Assembly: GCF_000331005.1 (NCBI RefSeq)
Contig: NZ_AEJB01000023.1
Location: forward strand, 1-37,848
Source: Streptomyces turgidiscabies Car8
GTDB lineage: Bacteria; Actinomycetota; Actinomycetes; Streptomycetales; Streptomycetaceae
DNA: 37,848 nucleotides
Direction: 5' to 3'
This document shows positions 9,163 to 18,078 of the stretch, piece after piece (the stretch's first letter is position 1; every line of letters begins with the position of its first letter). The notes under the pieces are model-generated. The model was not told the origin of the DNA. It saw only the letters and a list, made by a program, of their open reading frames with translations, and searched no databases. Both the position numbers and the translations under genes were made by a program.

Positions 9163-10208
9163 GCGTGACTCCTGTGAACGGGCTTGCTCTGACGGAACAT
9201 CAGCACCAGCAGCCAGGGCGCGCCGAGGGTGGCGGTGACCGCCCCGACGGGCAGTCCCTCGACGGGCAGCAGATGCTGGACCACCAGGTCGGAGGCGAGC
9301 AGCAGTACGGCCCCGGTGAGACCGGCAAGCGCCAGGGAGACGGCGGTCGGCGGGCCGGTGAGGAAGCGGACGATGTGTGGGACGGCGAGGGCGACGAACG
9401 TCACCGGGCCGGCAAGGGCCGCGGCCAGAGACGCCAACGCGACGGCGAAGAAAAGGAGTTGGAGCCGGGCGGCGGAGGTGCCCAGTCCGAGAGAGCCCGC
9501 CGAGTCGTCCCCGAGGTCCAGCACGGCGAGCCTCCGGTGCAGTACGAGGGTGACGGCGAGCGCGGCCACCATGGCGCCGCCCGCTCCCCACACCTCCGTC
9601 CACGTCCGCCCGTACACCGAACCGGTGGTCCACTGGAGCGCGGAGCCGGCCAGCTCGGCCGGGAAGCGCACGATCAGCAGGTTCACGGCGGCGGCGAGCC
9701 CCGCCTGCACGGCGAGCCCGGTCAGCACCAGCCGGGTCACCGCGACCCCCGAGCGCCAGGCGAACACGCCGAGCAGCAGGGCGGAGAGCAGCCCGCCGGC
9801 CAGCGCGCCCACGGGGATCAGGGTCTGTGAGGCGCCGGCCGCGATGAGCGAGACCGCGCCGAGCGACGCGCCGCCGGTCACGCCCATGACGTCGGGCGAG
9901 GCCAGCGGATTGCGGAACAGCCGCTGCAGCACACACCCGGCGACACCGAGCCCGGCCCCCGCGACGAGGGCGGCGAAGGCCCGCGGTGCCCGGAACTGCT
10001 GGACCACCAGCACGTCCCCGGAGTCCCCGAGTCCGACCAGCGCCCGTAGCGCGGTACCAGCCGGAATCCCCATCTCACCTGTCGTCAGGGCAACGGTGAG
10101 CAGCACGAGGACGGCGACGATGCCGCAGCCGGCGTACAGCAGCACACGGCGACTCGGCCGGACGCGGGATCCCGGCGCCGTACGGGCGACAGCCGTGGCG
10201 GCGTTCAT
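9159..10208 (-). CDS. FecCD-family siderophore permease, second subunit
   Basis: A 349-residue integral membrane permease of the FecCD/BtuC family. It is hydrophobic throughout and carries family motifs: FRAPRAFAALVAGAGLGVAGCVLQ, RNPLASPDVMGVTGGASLGA and, near the C-terminus, GPVTFVALAVPHIVRFL and LPVGAVTATLGAPWLLVLM. It should pair with the permease encoded just upstream to form the channel. The ATG at 10208 overlaps that gene's stop. The product runs into the ATPase start, so all three import genes are coupled. Confidence 0.94.
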   Translation of the reverse strand: MNAATAVARTAPGSRVRPSRRVLLYAGCGIVAVLVLLTVALTTGEMGIPAGTALRALVGLGDSGDVLVVQQFRAPRAFAALVAGAGLGVAGCVLQRLFRNPLASPDVMGVTGGASLGAVSLIAAGASQTLIPVGALAGGLLSALLLGVFAWRSGVAVTRLVLTGLAVQAGLAAAVNLLIVRFPAELAGSALQWTTGSVYGRTWTEVWGAGGAMVAALAVTLVLHRRLAVLDLGDDSAGSLGLGTSAARLQLLFFAVALASLAAALAGPVTFVALAVPHIVRFLTGPPTAVSLALAGLTGAVLLLASDLVVQHLLPVEGLPVGAVTATLGAPWLLVLMFRQSKPVHRSHA

Positions 10209-11230
10209 CGGGTCACCTTCCTTGCCAGCAGTGCCAGGAGGGGCGCGCCCAGGAACGCGGTCACGATGCCGACCTCCAGTTCCGAGGGACGGATGACCAG
10301 CCGGCCCAGTACGTCGGCCGAGAGCAGGAGCAGGGGCCCGGCGATCAGACACCCGGGAACCAGGAGACGGTGGTCGCCGCCCAGCAGAGGGCGTACGAGA
10401 TGGGGTGCCGCCAGGCCGATGAACGCGATCGGGCCCGCGACGGCCACCGCCGAACCGGCGAGCAGGACGACGGCGATACCGCCCGCCAGACGGATCCTGG
10501 CCACCGGGACGCCCAGCGCCTGCGCCGAATCGTCGCCCAGGGCAAGGGCGTTGAGGGCGGGCGAGACCGCGAGCGCCACCAGCAGGCCCAGCAACAGCGT
10601 GGGCAGTACCGGCCAGAGGGTGTCGAGGGTGCGCCCGGAGAGCGAGCCCGCCAGCCAGAAGCGGGCCTCGTCCAGGGTGCGCTGGTTCAGGAGCATGACC
10701 GCCGACGTCCAGGAGAGGAGGACGAGTTGGAGGACGGTGCCGCCGAGTGCGAGCCGAACCGGGTCGATGTCGCCCGCCCGGCGGGCCAGCGCCTGGGCGA
10801 GGAGAGCTGCGCCCGCCGCGCCCGCGAAGGCGAACCACACGTACTCGATCGGGTCGCTCAGCTTCAGCGCGAAGATGGCGACGACCACGGCGAAACCGGC
10901 ACCCGCGTTGATTCCGAGGGTGGTCGGTGAGGCGAGCGGGTTGCGGGTGATGCCCTGGGCGACCGCTCCGGCGACCCCGAGTGCCGCCCCGACCGCGAGC
11001 CCGATGACGGTACGCGGCAGCCGCAGCCCGGTCACCACGAGCGCGTCTCTCCCCTGGGCGTGGCCGAACAGCGCGTCGGTCACCGTCGACAGGGGCACCG
11101 AGCGCGCACCGAGGGCGAGGCTCAGCGCCGCGCACAGGGCCAGGGCTCCGAGGCCGGTGAGAAGGATCGGGATGTGCCTCAGGGCACGGAAGGGTGCACC
11201 GGTCGGTGCACCCGGTCGGGTCGCAGTCAC
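10205..11230 (-). CDS. FecCD-family siderophore permease, first subunit
   Basis: A 341-residue permease of the same family as its neighbour. Motifs are LRLPRTVIGLAVGAALGVAGAVAQG, RNPLASPTTLGINAGAGFAV, GPIAFIGLAAPHLVRPLLG and ELEVGIVTAFLGAPLLALL. It is the first gene of the uptake-biosynthesis string. The GTG at 11230 has no visible ribosome binding site and lies only 11 bases from an iron box at 11241-11259, so the transcript may be leaderless or nearly so. Iron repression is expected from the box. Confidence 0.93.
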   Translation of the reverse strand: MTATRPGAPTGAPFRALRHIPILLTGLGALALCAALSLALGARSVPLSTVTDALFGHAQGRDALVVTGLRLPRTVIGLAVGAALGVAGAVAQGITRNPLASPTTLGINAGAGFAVVVAIFALKLSDPIEYVWFAFAGAAGAALLAQALARRAGDIDPVRLALGGTVLQLVLLSWTSAVMLLNQRTLDEARFWLAGSLSGRTLDTLWPVLPTLLLGLLVALAVSPALNALALGDDSAQALGVPVARIRLAGGIAVVLLAGSAVAVAGPIAFIGLAAPHLVRPLLGGDHRLLVPGCLIAGPLLLLSADVLGRLVIRPSELEVGIVTAFLGAPLLALLARKVTR

Positions 11231-11240
11231 GAGCCGGAGC

Positions 11241-11259
11241 TTAGGTTAGGCATACTTTA
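11241..11259 (-). promoter_or_regulatory. Iron box (DmdR/IdeR-type operator) for the uptake operon
   Basis: The 19-base sequence TTAGGTTAGGCATACTTTA resembles the actinomycete iron-box consensus TTAGGTTAGGCTNACCTAA, with a perfect left half and a degenerate right half. It sits immediately upstream of the first permease start. Fe(II)-loaded DmdR or IdeR should repress transcription here. Confidence 0.8.
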
Positions 11260-11363
11260 CTTTTCAACCGGCTGTGGAGCTGCTGTGGCGTCCATAGTCC
11301 CTGTTCGTGGCCTTGATCGTCGGTGCGGGGGTGTTTCGGTCACCCACCTTGCGATCTTGTCGA

Positions 11364-11382
11364 TAAGGTAAGGCTTGCCTAT
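11364..11382 (+). promoter_or_regulatory. Iron box (DmdR/IdeR-type operator) for the FhuF-like gene
   Basis: TAAGGTAAGGCTTGCCTAT is a second iron box with both half sites recognisable (AGGTAAGGC and GCCTAT). It lies 36 bases before the FhuF-like start. With the box at 11241-11259 it gives each arm of the divergent region its own operator. Confidence 0.8.
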
Positions 11383-11418
11383 CTAACCCCATCCGAACCT
11401 CGCCGCGCAGGAGTACCG

Positions 11419-12264
11419 ATGACCGTCGCCCTGGAGACCCCGCCGGCCGCCGCAGCCGCGCGTGTGCTCGGCGGCGCCTACCGACGCCTCGCCGACCTCT
11501 GCGACGCACTCACCGCGCAGGTGACGCAACCCGCCCTGGCGGGCCATCAAGTAGGGCTCACCGGACTTGATTTGACGACGAGTCAGGAAAGTCTGAACTC
11601 CTTCGTCGAGGCCGAGGCCGCGCGGATCCAGGAGCGCTACGGGCACAAGGCCCGCCCCCACGTCGCCGCCTCCCGCGCCCTGCACGACTACGCCTGGTCG
11701 GTCGGCCTGCTGATGAGTGGCGTCTGGTACCTGGAGCGCCGCGTGCCGCGCATCAGGCCCGAGGACATCCGGTTGGACCTCTCCACCGGCGTGTACAAGA
11801 TCACACCGGGTTCCTCCCTGTCCTGCCTCCCGGGAGACCCCGCCGCGAACCTCCCCGGAGTCACCGTGCTCCCGCACGAGGAGGCGCTCCGTACCGAGTT
11901 GCGCTCGGCCGTCGCCGACCACATGGCCCCGCTGCTCACCGCGCTCGGCCCGATAGCCCGCCGGGGATCACGCGCCCTGTGGGGCCTTGTCTCGGACGAC
12001 CTGGTCTCCGGGATCTGGTACCTGGGCAGGGTGCTCGGCCGGGAGGACGACGCCGTCCGTGCGGCCACCGAACTGCTGCCCTCCGCCGTCTCCCCGTACC
12101 CCGGTGGCGCCGACTTCCGCCACCTCACCGACTCGTCGGGGCGCCGCCACCCGACCCGCACCCGTTCCGGCTGCTGCCTCTACTACACGATCCGCCCGGA
12201 CGACGCCTGTTCCACCTGCCCGCGCACCTGCGACACGGAACGGCTGCGCAGGCTGGAGAGTTGA
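11419..12264 (+). CDS. FhuF-family ferric-siderophore reductase, [2Fe-2S]
   Basis: A 281-residue cytoplasmic protein whose C-terminus carries the FhuF cluster motif CC-x10-C-x2-C, seen as SGCCLYYT followed by ACSTCPRTC. This motif binds a [2Fe-2S] cluster in FhuF. It is expected to reduce Fe(III) in the imported siderophore and release Fe(II). The ATG at 11419 has a good AGGAG ribosome binding site; the frame is open further upstream, across the iron box, and that extension is rejected. It is divergent from the uptake operon and convergent with the ABC exporter, with 22 bases between the stops. Confidence 0.9.
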   Translation: MTVALETPPAAAAARVLGGAYRRLADLCDALTAQVTQPALAGHQVGLTGLDLTTSQESLNSFVEAEAARIQERYGHKARPHVAASRALHDYAWSVGLLMSGVWYLERRVPRIRPEDIRLDLSTGVYKITPGSSLSCLPGDPAANLPGVTVLPHEEALRTELRSAVADHMAPLLTALGPIARRGSRALWGLVSDDLVSGIWYLGRVLGREDDAVRAATELLPSAVSPYPGGADFRHLTDSSGRRHPTRTRSGCCLYYTIRPDDACSTCPRTCDTERLRRLES

Positions 12265-12286
12265 GCGTTTCACGAACTGTGCGTGC

Positions 12287-14044
12287 TCAGCCGGTGGTCG
12301 CCAGGAACTGCGTCGCCGCCAGCTCGGCGTACAGCGGATCCCCGGCGACGAGTTCGCGGTGGGTGCCGACCGCGCGGACGCGCCCCGCGTCCATCACCAC
12401 GATCCGGTCCGCCATCGTCACCGTCGACAGCCGGTGGGCGACGACGAGAACAGTCGTCGTACGGGCGACATCCGCGACCGTGTCGCGCAGCGCCGCCTCG
12501 TTCACCGCGTCCAGCTGTGAGGTCGCCTCGTCGAGCAGGAGCAGCCGGGGGCGGCGCAGCAGTGCGCGGGCGATGGCCACCCGCTGACGCTCGCCGCCCG
12601 ACAGCTTGGTGCCCCGATGCCCGACGAGGGTGTCGAGGCCGCGCGGCAGCCGGTCCACCAGACCGTCGAGCCGGGTCGTCTTCACCACCCGCGTGACCGC
12701 CTCCTCGTCCGCCTCCGGGTTTCCCAGCAGCAGGTTGTCGCGCAGCGAGCCCGACAGCACGGGTGCGTCCTGCTCGACATAGCCGATGGCGGACCGGAGT
12801 TCGGCCAGTTCCCAGTCGCCGGCGTCCCGGCCGTCGAGGGTGATGACGCCGGACTCGGGATCGTAGAACCGTTCGATGAGAGAGAACACGGTGGTCTTGC
12901 CGGCGCCGGAGGGGCCGACGAAGGCCGTCATACCCCGGGGCGGCACGGCGAACGTCACGCCGTGATGGACGTACGGGAGATCGTCGTCGTAGCGGAAGCG
13001 GACGTCGTCGAAGGCGAGTGCAGCCGGTTCGGCGTCCCCGGCCGGGAGGCGAGTGGGGCGGGCCGACGACGGTTCGGAGGGCAGGGCGAGAGCCTCCTGG
13101 ATACGGGTGAGGGCCGCGGCGCCCGTCTGGTACTGCGTGATCGCGCCGACGACCTGCTGGATCGGCGACATCAGATAGAAGACGTAGAGGAGGAACGCGA
13201 CCAGCGTGCCGACCTCGACCGCCCCGGTCGCCACCCGCGCGCCGCCCACCGCGAGCACCGTGATGAAGGCGATCTGCATCGCGAGGCCGGCCGTGTTGCC
13301 CGCCGCGGCCGCCCACTTGGCGGCCCGGACGCTCTGCTTCCACGACTCCTCGGCCGCCGCGTGCAGCCGCTGCTCCTCGCGGTGCTCGGCGCCGGACGCC
13401 TTGATCGTGCGCAGCGCGCCCAGCACCCGTTCCAGCGAGGCGCCCATGACACCGACCGCGTCCTGCGCCCGCCGGCTCGCCTTGTTGATACGCGGCACGA
13501 TCACCCCCAGGACGGTCCCCGCCCCCGCGATCACGGCGAGGGTGACGCCCAGCAGCACCGGGTCGACCAGGCCCATCATCACGACCGTCGCCACCAGGGT
13601 GAGACCGCCGGTGCCGAGACCGACGAGCGAGTCGGTGGTGACCTCGCGCAGCAGGGTCGTGTCCGAGGTGACCCGGGCCATCAGATCGCCCGGCTCGGTC
13701 CGGTCCACGGCCGGTATCCGCAGCCGCAGCAGATAGGAGGACAGCGCCCGCCGGGCCCCCAGCACCACCGACTCGGCGGTACGCCGCAGGACGTACGAAC
13801 CCAGCGCGCCCAGCGCCGCGTTGGCGACGACCAGCGCCGACATCAGCACCAGTGCCCCGGTGATCGTCCGGTCGTGGGACAGGTCGTCGATGAGCCCCCG
13901 CGCCACCAGCGGCAGCGCCAGCCCGGCGGCACCGGTGGCCAGCGACAGCAGGGCGCCCGCGAACAGGGTCCACCGGTGCGGCCGTACGTATCCGAGGAGC
14001 AGCCGCCAGGCGGGCGGACCGGCGTTCGGCTCTGCGATGCTCAC
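12287..14044 (-). CDS. ABC exporter, fused membrane and ATPase domains
   Basis: A 585-residue half-transporter of the MsbA/multidrug type. An N-terminal six-helix exporter domain covers roughly residues 15-310. The ATPase domain has Walker [10 protein letters not shown], the signature [16 protein letters not shown] and Walker [13 protein letters not shown]. It would act as a homodimer. I choose the GTG at 14044 because GAGGAG lies just upstream; a GTG at 14074 is in frame but lacks such a site. It follows the LOG-acyltransferase gene by 63 bases on the same strand and abuts the FhuF-like gene. Its cargo could therefore be a cytokinin product, the siderophore or something unrelated. Confidence 0.88.
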   Translation of the reverse strand: MSIAEPNAGPPAWRLLLGYVRPHRWTLFAGALLSLATGAAGLALPLVARGLIDDLSHDRTITGALVLMSALVVANAALGALGSYVLRRTAESVVLGARRALSSYLLRLRIPAVDRTEPGDLMARVTSDTTLLREVTTDSLVGLGTGGLTLVATVVMMGLVDPVLLGVTLAVIAGAGTVLGVIVPRINKASRRAQDAVGVMGASLERVLGALRTIKASGAEHREEQRLHAAAEESWKQSVRAAKWAAAAGNTAGLAMQIAFITVLAVGGARVATGAVEVGTLVAFLLYVFYLMSPIQQVVGAITQYQTGAAALTRIQEALALPSEPSSARPTRLPAGDAEPAALAFDDVRFRYDDDLPYVHHGVTFAVPPRGMTAFVGPSGAGKTTVFSLIERFYDPESGVITLDGRDAGDWELAELRSAIGYVEQDAPVLSGSLRDNLLLGNPEADEEAVTRVVKTTRLDGLVDRLPRGLDTLVGHRGTKLSGGERQRVAIARALLRRPRLLLLDEATSQLDAVNEAALRDTVADVARTTTVLVVAHRLSTVTMADRIVVMDAGRVRAVGTHRELVAGDPLYAELAATQFLATTG

Positions 14045-14107
14045 GGCGCTCCTCGGCGGTCGGCGGACATTCACCCTACGTCGGCGGCCGGGGAAGCGGA
14101 GGGGCGG

Positions 14108-15691
14108 TCATCCCCCGTGTGCGGAGGGCCCTTTCACCGTGAACTCTTCTGCCGTGTGTTCTTCTACCGGGTGTTCTCCGTGCAGCGCCCGCCAGTCCCG
14201 GGCCGTCGTGAGGACGAGGGGTGTCGTCTCCCCGCCCGGCAGACAGCCGTCAGCAGACCGGCCAGCACCTCGCCCGGGCCGAGTTCGATATACGTGGTCA
14301 CCCCGTCCCCGCAACAGGGCCACGGAGTCCGCGAATCGCACCGGCTCGCGCAGCTCCCGCACCCAGAACTCCGGTGCCGTCGCCTCGGTGCCGACCAATT
14401 TCGCCGTGATGTCGGAGACGAGGGGCACAGCGGGTGCGCACAGGTCGAGCGTTTCCAGGGTGCGACGGTACTCGTCGAGGAACGGGTCGAAGTGCGGTGA
14501 GTGCGCGGCGACATCGGTGCGCAGCGCCGCCGTCCGCCGACCGCGCTCCGCCCACTCCTCCCGTACGGCCGCCACCGCATCGCGGTCGCCCGAGACCACG
14601 ACCGCCCGGGGTCCGTTGACGGCCGCGACCACCACTCCGGACCCCAGGCGCAACTCCTGTACAGACGCCTCCACCGCCGCCATCGCACCCCCCTTCGGCA
14701 ACGCGCCCATCAGCCGGGACAGCGTGCCCACCGCACGGCAGGCGACCGCCAGGGAGAACACTCCGGCGGTATGGGCGGCGGCCATCCGCCCGGCCGAGTA
14801 CCCGAACAGCACGTCCGGGCGTACCCCCCAGCTCTCCAGCAGCCGGAACTGCGCGACCTGGAGCGCGAAGATCGCCGGATTTCCGAACGTGATCCGGTCC
14901 AGCAGTGCGGCTGTGCGCGTCCCGGCCTCCGCGAACATCACGTCCAGCAGCGGTACGTCCAGACAGGGGTCGAGGCCCGCGCACACCTCCTCCAGCGCCG
15001 CCGCGAACACCGGGAAGGCGTCGTGGAGTTCACGCCCCATCCCCGGACGCTGGGACCCGGCGCCCGAGAACAGGAAGGCGGTCCGGCCACGGACAGGGCT
15101 CCGTCCTAGGGGAGTTGCCCGCGCCGGAACCGTCCCAGTGCCCGACTGCCGCACGGGACGGGTCAGTTGAGCCACCACCTCCTCGGCCGACTCGCACACC
15201 ACGATCCGTTCAAGATCCCCGGGATGCAGAAAGCCCTCGTCCCGCGCGTGCTCCAGGAAGGCCAGCAGCGGACGGTAGAAGCCGTACGGGTCGAGCAGCA
15301 GGCACGGCTTGTGATGGATGCGCAGCTGCGCCCAGGCGAGCACCTCCAGCAGTTCCTCCGCCGTACCGAGGCCGCCCGGCAACGCCACGAACGCGTCGCC
15401 CGACTCCGCCATGCGCGCCTTGCGTTCATGGATGTCCGCGACCACCTCCAGCTCGCTGAGTCCGGTGTGCGCGATCTCGTACGGCAGCAGCCGGCGCGGT
15501 ACGACACCGGTGACCCGGCCGCCGGCGTCCAGCGCGGCGTCCGCGAGCGCGCCCATGAGGCCGGTGCGGGCCCCGCCGTAGACGAGCCGCAGGCCCGCCT
15601 TCGCGAGGGCGCGGCCCAGTGCGGCGGCGGTCTCCCGGTGGCCGGGGCGGTGCCCGGGGGAGGCGCCGCAGAAGACGGTGACGGCGGTCAT
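14108..15691 (-). CDS. LOG cytokinin phosphoribohydrolase fused to an acyltransferase domain
   Basis: A 527-residue fusion. Residues 1-180 are a LOG-family domain with [13 protein letters not shown], the catalytic pair region HERKARM (residues 88-94) and [12 protein letters not shown] (from 105). LOG enzymes release the free base from cytokinin riboside monophosphate. Residues 203-490 are a malonyl/acyl-CoA transferase domain of polyketide-synthase type: [14 protein letters not shown], nucleophile Ser299 in GYSAG (usually GHSxG) and His397 in VAAHSP. The usual specificity motif (YASH or HAFH) reads VAAH. Near residue 461 the frame appears shifted for about 75 bases: the expected [14 protein letters not shown] is encoded in the neighbouring frame. 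The ATG at 15691 overlaps the cytokinin dehydrogenase stop. Confidence 0.8.
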   Translation of the reverse strand: MTAVTVFCGASPGHRPGHRETAAALGRALAKAGLRLVYGGARTGLMGALADAALDAGGRVTGVVPRRLLPYEIAHTGLSELEVVADIHERKARMAESGDAFVALPGGLGTAEELLEVLAWAQLRIHHKPCLLLDPYGFYRPLLAFLEHARDEGFLHPGDLERIVVCESAEEVVAQLTRPVRQSGTGTVPARATPLGRSPVRGRTAFLFSGAGSQRPGMGRELHDAFPVFAAALEEVCAGLDPCLDVPLLDVMFAEAGTRTAALLDRITFGNPAIFALQVAQFRLLESWGVRPDVLFGYSAGRMAAAHTAGVFSLAVACRAVGTLSRLMGALPKGGAMAAVEASVQELRLGSGVVVAAVNGPRAVVVSGDRDAVAAVREEWAERGRRTAALRTDVAAHSPHFDPFLDEYRRTLETLDLCAPAVPLVSDITAKLVGTEATAPEFWVRELREPVRFADSVALLRGRGDHVYRTRPGRGAGRSADGCLPGGETTPLVLTTARDWRALHGEHPVEEHTAEEFTVKGPSAHGG

Positions 15692-17055
15692 GGCCACAGC
15701 CCGTACCCCCGGGTCAGGACGGAACGCGGGTCGTAGCGGTCCTTCGCGCGGGCCAGGGTCTCCCAGACGGGGCCGAAGTGCGCCCGCCAGTCCCCGGAGG
15801 TCATCGGCAGCGCGCTGGTCGGGTGCAGGACACCACCGAGCGCACGCGCCCGCTCGTACAGTGCCCGGTTGGCGGCGACCGCCTCCCGTACGTTCTCGGG
15901 GGCGCCCGGCGGTGCCGTGCGCATCAGGGAGAGCAGGCACAGGAGTTCACCGGGCGGCCTGCGCAGCAGCGGGGCGCGCAGGGTCCGGGAGGTGAGCGGA
16001 CGCAGCTGGACCGCTCCGCAGGCGCGCAGGCCGCGCTGCGCGTGGTCGGCAAGCACCGTCGGTACGAAGGAGGGAGCAGCCTCCTCCGGGAGGAGCAGCG
16101 TCAGCCAGGGATGGGGGCGCTGCCACTCGCCGGTGGTGCGCAGGATCCGCTCGTCGCGGTCTATGCGCCGCAGGAACTCCTCGTAGGAGAGGTTCTCGAT
16201 CTCCTCCGTTTCCCGGTCGTGCCCCAGGCCGCCGGTCAGCAGGGTGTCGTCACAGGGCAGTCGGCCGGCGCACGGGGCCACGGCCTCGATCATGTAGTCC
16301 CATGCGCCACCGAGCGCGGGGCGCGCCTGGCCGCACACATGGCTGAAGCGGTCGTCGCGGGCCAGTGCGCGCTGGTCGGCGAAGAACGTGCCGGGGGAGT
16401 GGTGGTAGAGGCGGAAGCGGCGCACGAGGGTGGGCGCGGGCACCAGGTCGAGCGTGGCGCGCACGATCAGCGCGCACTGGCCGAGGCCCGCCACCACCGC
16501 GTCGAACAGGTCCGGGTGGCGCTCGCGCGAGCAGGTCACCTCCGCGCCGGCGCCCGTCACCACGTCCAGCTCCCGCACGTGGTCGGCGACCAGACCGTGC
16601 CGGTGACTGGAACCGCCCAGCCCCCCGGTGCTCAGCAGCCCGCCGACACTGCCGCCGAGGTGGTCGGGGAGCACGGGCGGGGAGAGTCCCTCCGCGAGGG
16701 CGGCCCGGACCACCTCGCTCCAGCGGGCGCCCGCTCCGGCGGTGAGCGTCCGTGCGGCGGGCGCGCAGCGCACCTCGTCGAGAGCGCTCAGGTCGACGAC
16801 GTACCCGCCCTCGGCCTGCCCCTGGCCGTAGACGGAGTACCCGCCGCCCCGGGCGGCGACCGGCAGACCGTGCGCGGCGGCCGACGTGACGAATCCCCGC
16901 AGCTCGGCCACGGACGCGGGGGTGAGCACGCCGAGCGGTCGCGTACCGACGATATGACCGAAGTCGTCGGCGGCCCGGACCATGTCGCAGGCGGCGGAGT
17001 CAGGGAACGGAACGAGGTGATCCGGCCCGGAATCGATGTCCGTCGTTCCCTTCAC
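15688..17055 (-). CDS. Cytokinin dehydrogenase-like FAD oxidase (FasE-like)
   Basis: A 455-residue FAD-linked oxidase of the PCMH/vanillyl-alcohol-oxidase fold. The FAD domain includes [33 protein letters not shown] and LDVVTGAG. The C-terminus ends LTRGYGLWP, as in cytokinin dehydrogenases. Plant and Rhodococcus enzymes have GHS where the FAD is covalently bound; here the residue is Tyr73 (GYS), so the flavin is probably non-covalent. It oxidatively removes the N6 side chain of isopentenyladenine-type cytokinins, or acts on a modified relative. The GTG at 17055 overlaps the isopentenyltransferase stop, which places it second in the operon. Another FAD-linked oxidase function is possible but context favours this one. 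Confidence 0.78.
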   Translation of the reverse strand: MKGTTDIDSGPDHLVPFPDSAACDMVRAADDFGHIVGTRPLGVLTPASVAELRGFVTSAAAHGLPVAARGGGYSVYGQGQAEGGYVVDLSALDEVRCAPAARTLTAGAGARWSEVVRAALAEGLSPPVLPDHLGGSVGGLLSTGGLGGSSHRHGLVADHVRELDVVTGAGAEVTCSRERHPDLFDAVVAGLGQCALIVRATLDLVPAPTLVRRFRLYHHSPGTFFADQRALARDDRFSHVCGQARPALGGAWDYMIEAVAPCAGRLPCDDTLLTGGLGHDRETEEIENLSYEEFLRRIDRDERILRTTGEWQRPHPWLTLLLPEEAAPSFVPTVLADHAQRGLRACGAVQLRPLTSRTLRAPLLRRPPGELLCLLSLMRTAPPGAPENVREAVAANRALYERARALGGVLHPTSALPMTSGDWRAHFGPVWETLARAKDRYDPRSVLTRGYGLWP

Positions 17056-17822
17056 GCGGCACGCCCCAGCACGCTCGGATCGAGGATCTGTTCAGGTAGG
17101 CGACTTCCGAAAGTTTCGGTGAACACGCGACTCTGCAGAATGCCGTGTTCCGCGTGCCGAAGGGCGATCAGGGAAGCCATCTGGGACCGTATCGGATCGG
17201 GTGGCGCCTGTTTGTGGATGGTCCCTACATTCAGTGAATATTTCGCGCAGCATTCCAAAACGGCTTCGAAACCGTTGACGGATGCCGCGAAACGCCGGTG
17301 CCGGGGGTCGGCCCAGAGCACCGCCAGCTCCTCCAGGAGGCTGCGCTCGGGGGTGGGCGGAGCGAGCATCGTCCGTGCCCGGCAGGTGAGCGCCTCGATG
17401 TAGTCGCCGTACGCGGGCAGCGGCAGCACCCGTACCGACAGCTGCCAGGGCAGCGCGGCGCACCGTGCGGCCAGCACCTTCAGCAGCGAGATCGAACCGC
17501 CTTCGACGATCACGAACGGATGCCGGGAGCCCAGCCGTTCGACCAGTCCGAACAGGGAGTCCGCGGCTGCGGCGGCGTCCAGGTCGCCGTCGGCGACGGT
17601 CCGGTCCGCGAGCCAGTACCGCCGCACACCCGGGGCCTGCGCACCCGCCCGGGCGCTCGTGGTGGCCAGGTCCGTGAAGCACTGGAGCCGGTCGGCGACG
17701 ACGACCGGCGCCCCGGTGACCCGGGCCAGGTCGTTGGCGACGGCACTCTTTCCCGCCCCTGTCGGCCCGGCGATGAGATGAACATAGGGACGAACCGTGC
17801 AGTCCGCTGGAATCTCGCCCAT
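17052..17822 (-). CDS. Adenylate isopentenyltransferase (Tmr/FasD-like)
   Basis: A 256-residue enzyme matching the Agrobacterium Tmr/Ipt and FasD family rather than tRNA MiaA. It has the P-loop GPTGAGKS (residues 19-26), VVVADRLQCF, the downstream YWLADRTVADGD and VIVEGGSISLL. The family joins a dimethylallyl or hydroxymethylbutenyl diphosphate to AMP, the first step of cytokinin synthesis. The ATG at 17822 has a GGAGGG site eight bases upstream; earlier in-frame starts lack one. The 3' part, about 17100-17290, is lower in GC than its neighbours, a possible sign of transfer. It heads an overlapping operon with the dehydrogenase and LOG genes. Confidence 0.85.
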   Translation of the reverse strand: MGEIPADCTVRPYVHLIAGPTGAGKSAVANDLARVTGAPVVVADRLQCFTDLATTSARAGAQAPGVRRYWLADRTVADGDLDAAAAADSLFGLVERLGSRHPFVIVEGGSISLLKVLAARCAALPWQLSVRVLPLPAYGDYIEALTCRARTMLAPPTPERSLLEELAVLWADPRHRRFAASVNGFEAVLECCAKYSLNVGTIHKQAPPDPIRSQMASLIALRHAEHGILQSRVFTETFGSRLPEQILDPSVLGRAA

Positions 17823-18004
17823 CTGAGTTTCCCTCCCGATTCGTGCGACCGTTTGCTGAGCACGGACAAGAGAAGCACGGCCTGACACGCGTCAACACCA
17901 GCTCACTGTCTCGGCAGAGCAAAGAAACAACCACATTTCCCCGTGCTTGTTAAAGGTCGAGAAATTCGGCGTGGAAGGGGGAATTCCGGGGGATCTGCAG
18001 CAGT

Positions 18005-18032
18005 GGGAAGGCCACGTCGGCCCCCTTTTTTT
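18005..18032 (+). terminator. Hairpin with seven-T tail upstream of the FasC-like gene
   Basis: GGG-AA-GGCC at 18005-18013 pairs with GGCC-CCC at 18019-18025 across an ACGTC loop, leaving a two-base AA bulge. TTTTTTT follows at 18026-18032. This has the form of a rho-independent terminator reading rightwards. No gene on the plus strand lies to its left in the divergent region, so it may attenuate the FasC-like transcript. Confidence 0.5.
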
Positions 18033-18078
18033 AATGAACTCCTAACGCTGTGCTCAGGTTCTTACTCAGGAGGACTCC

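Noticed and set aside
17052..17822. tRNA isopentenyltransferase MiaA assignment
   Set aside because: The protein is short, lacks the tRNA-binding insert pattern and matches Tmr/FasD-type motifs; it is coupled to LOG and cytokinin dehydrogenase genes.
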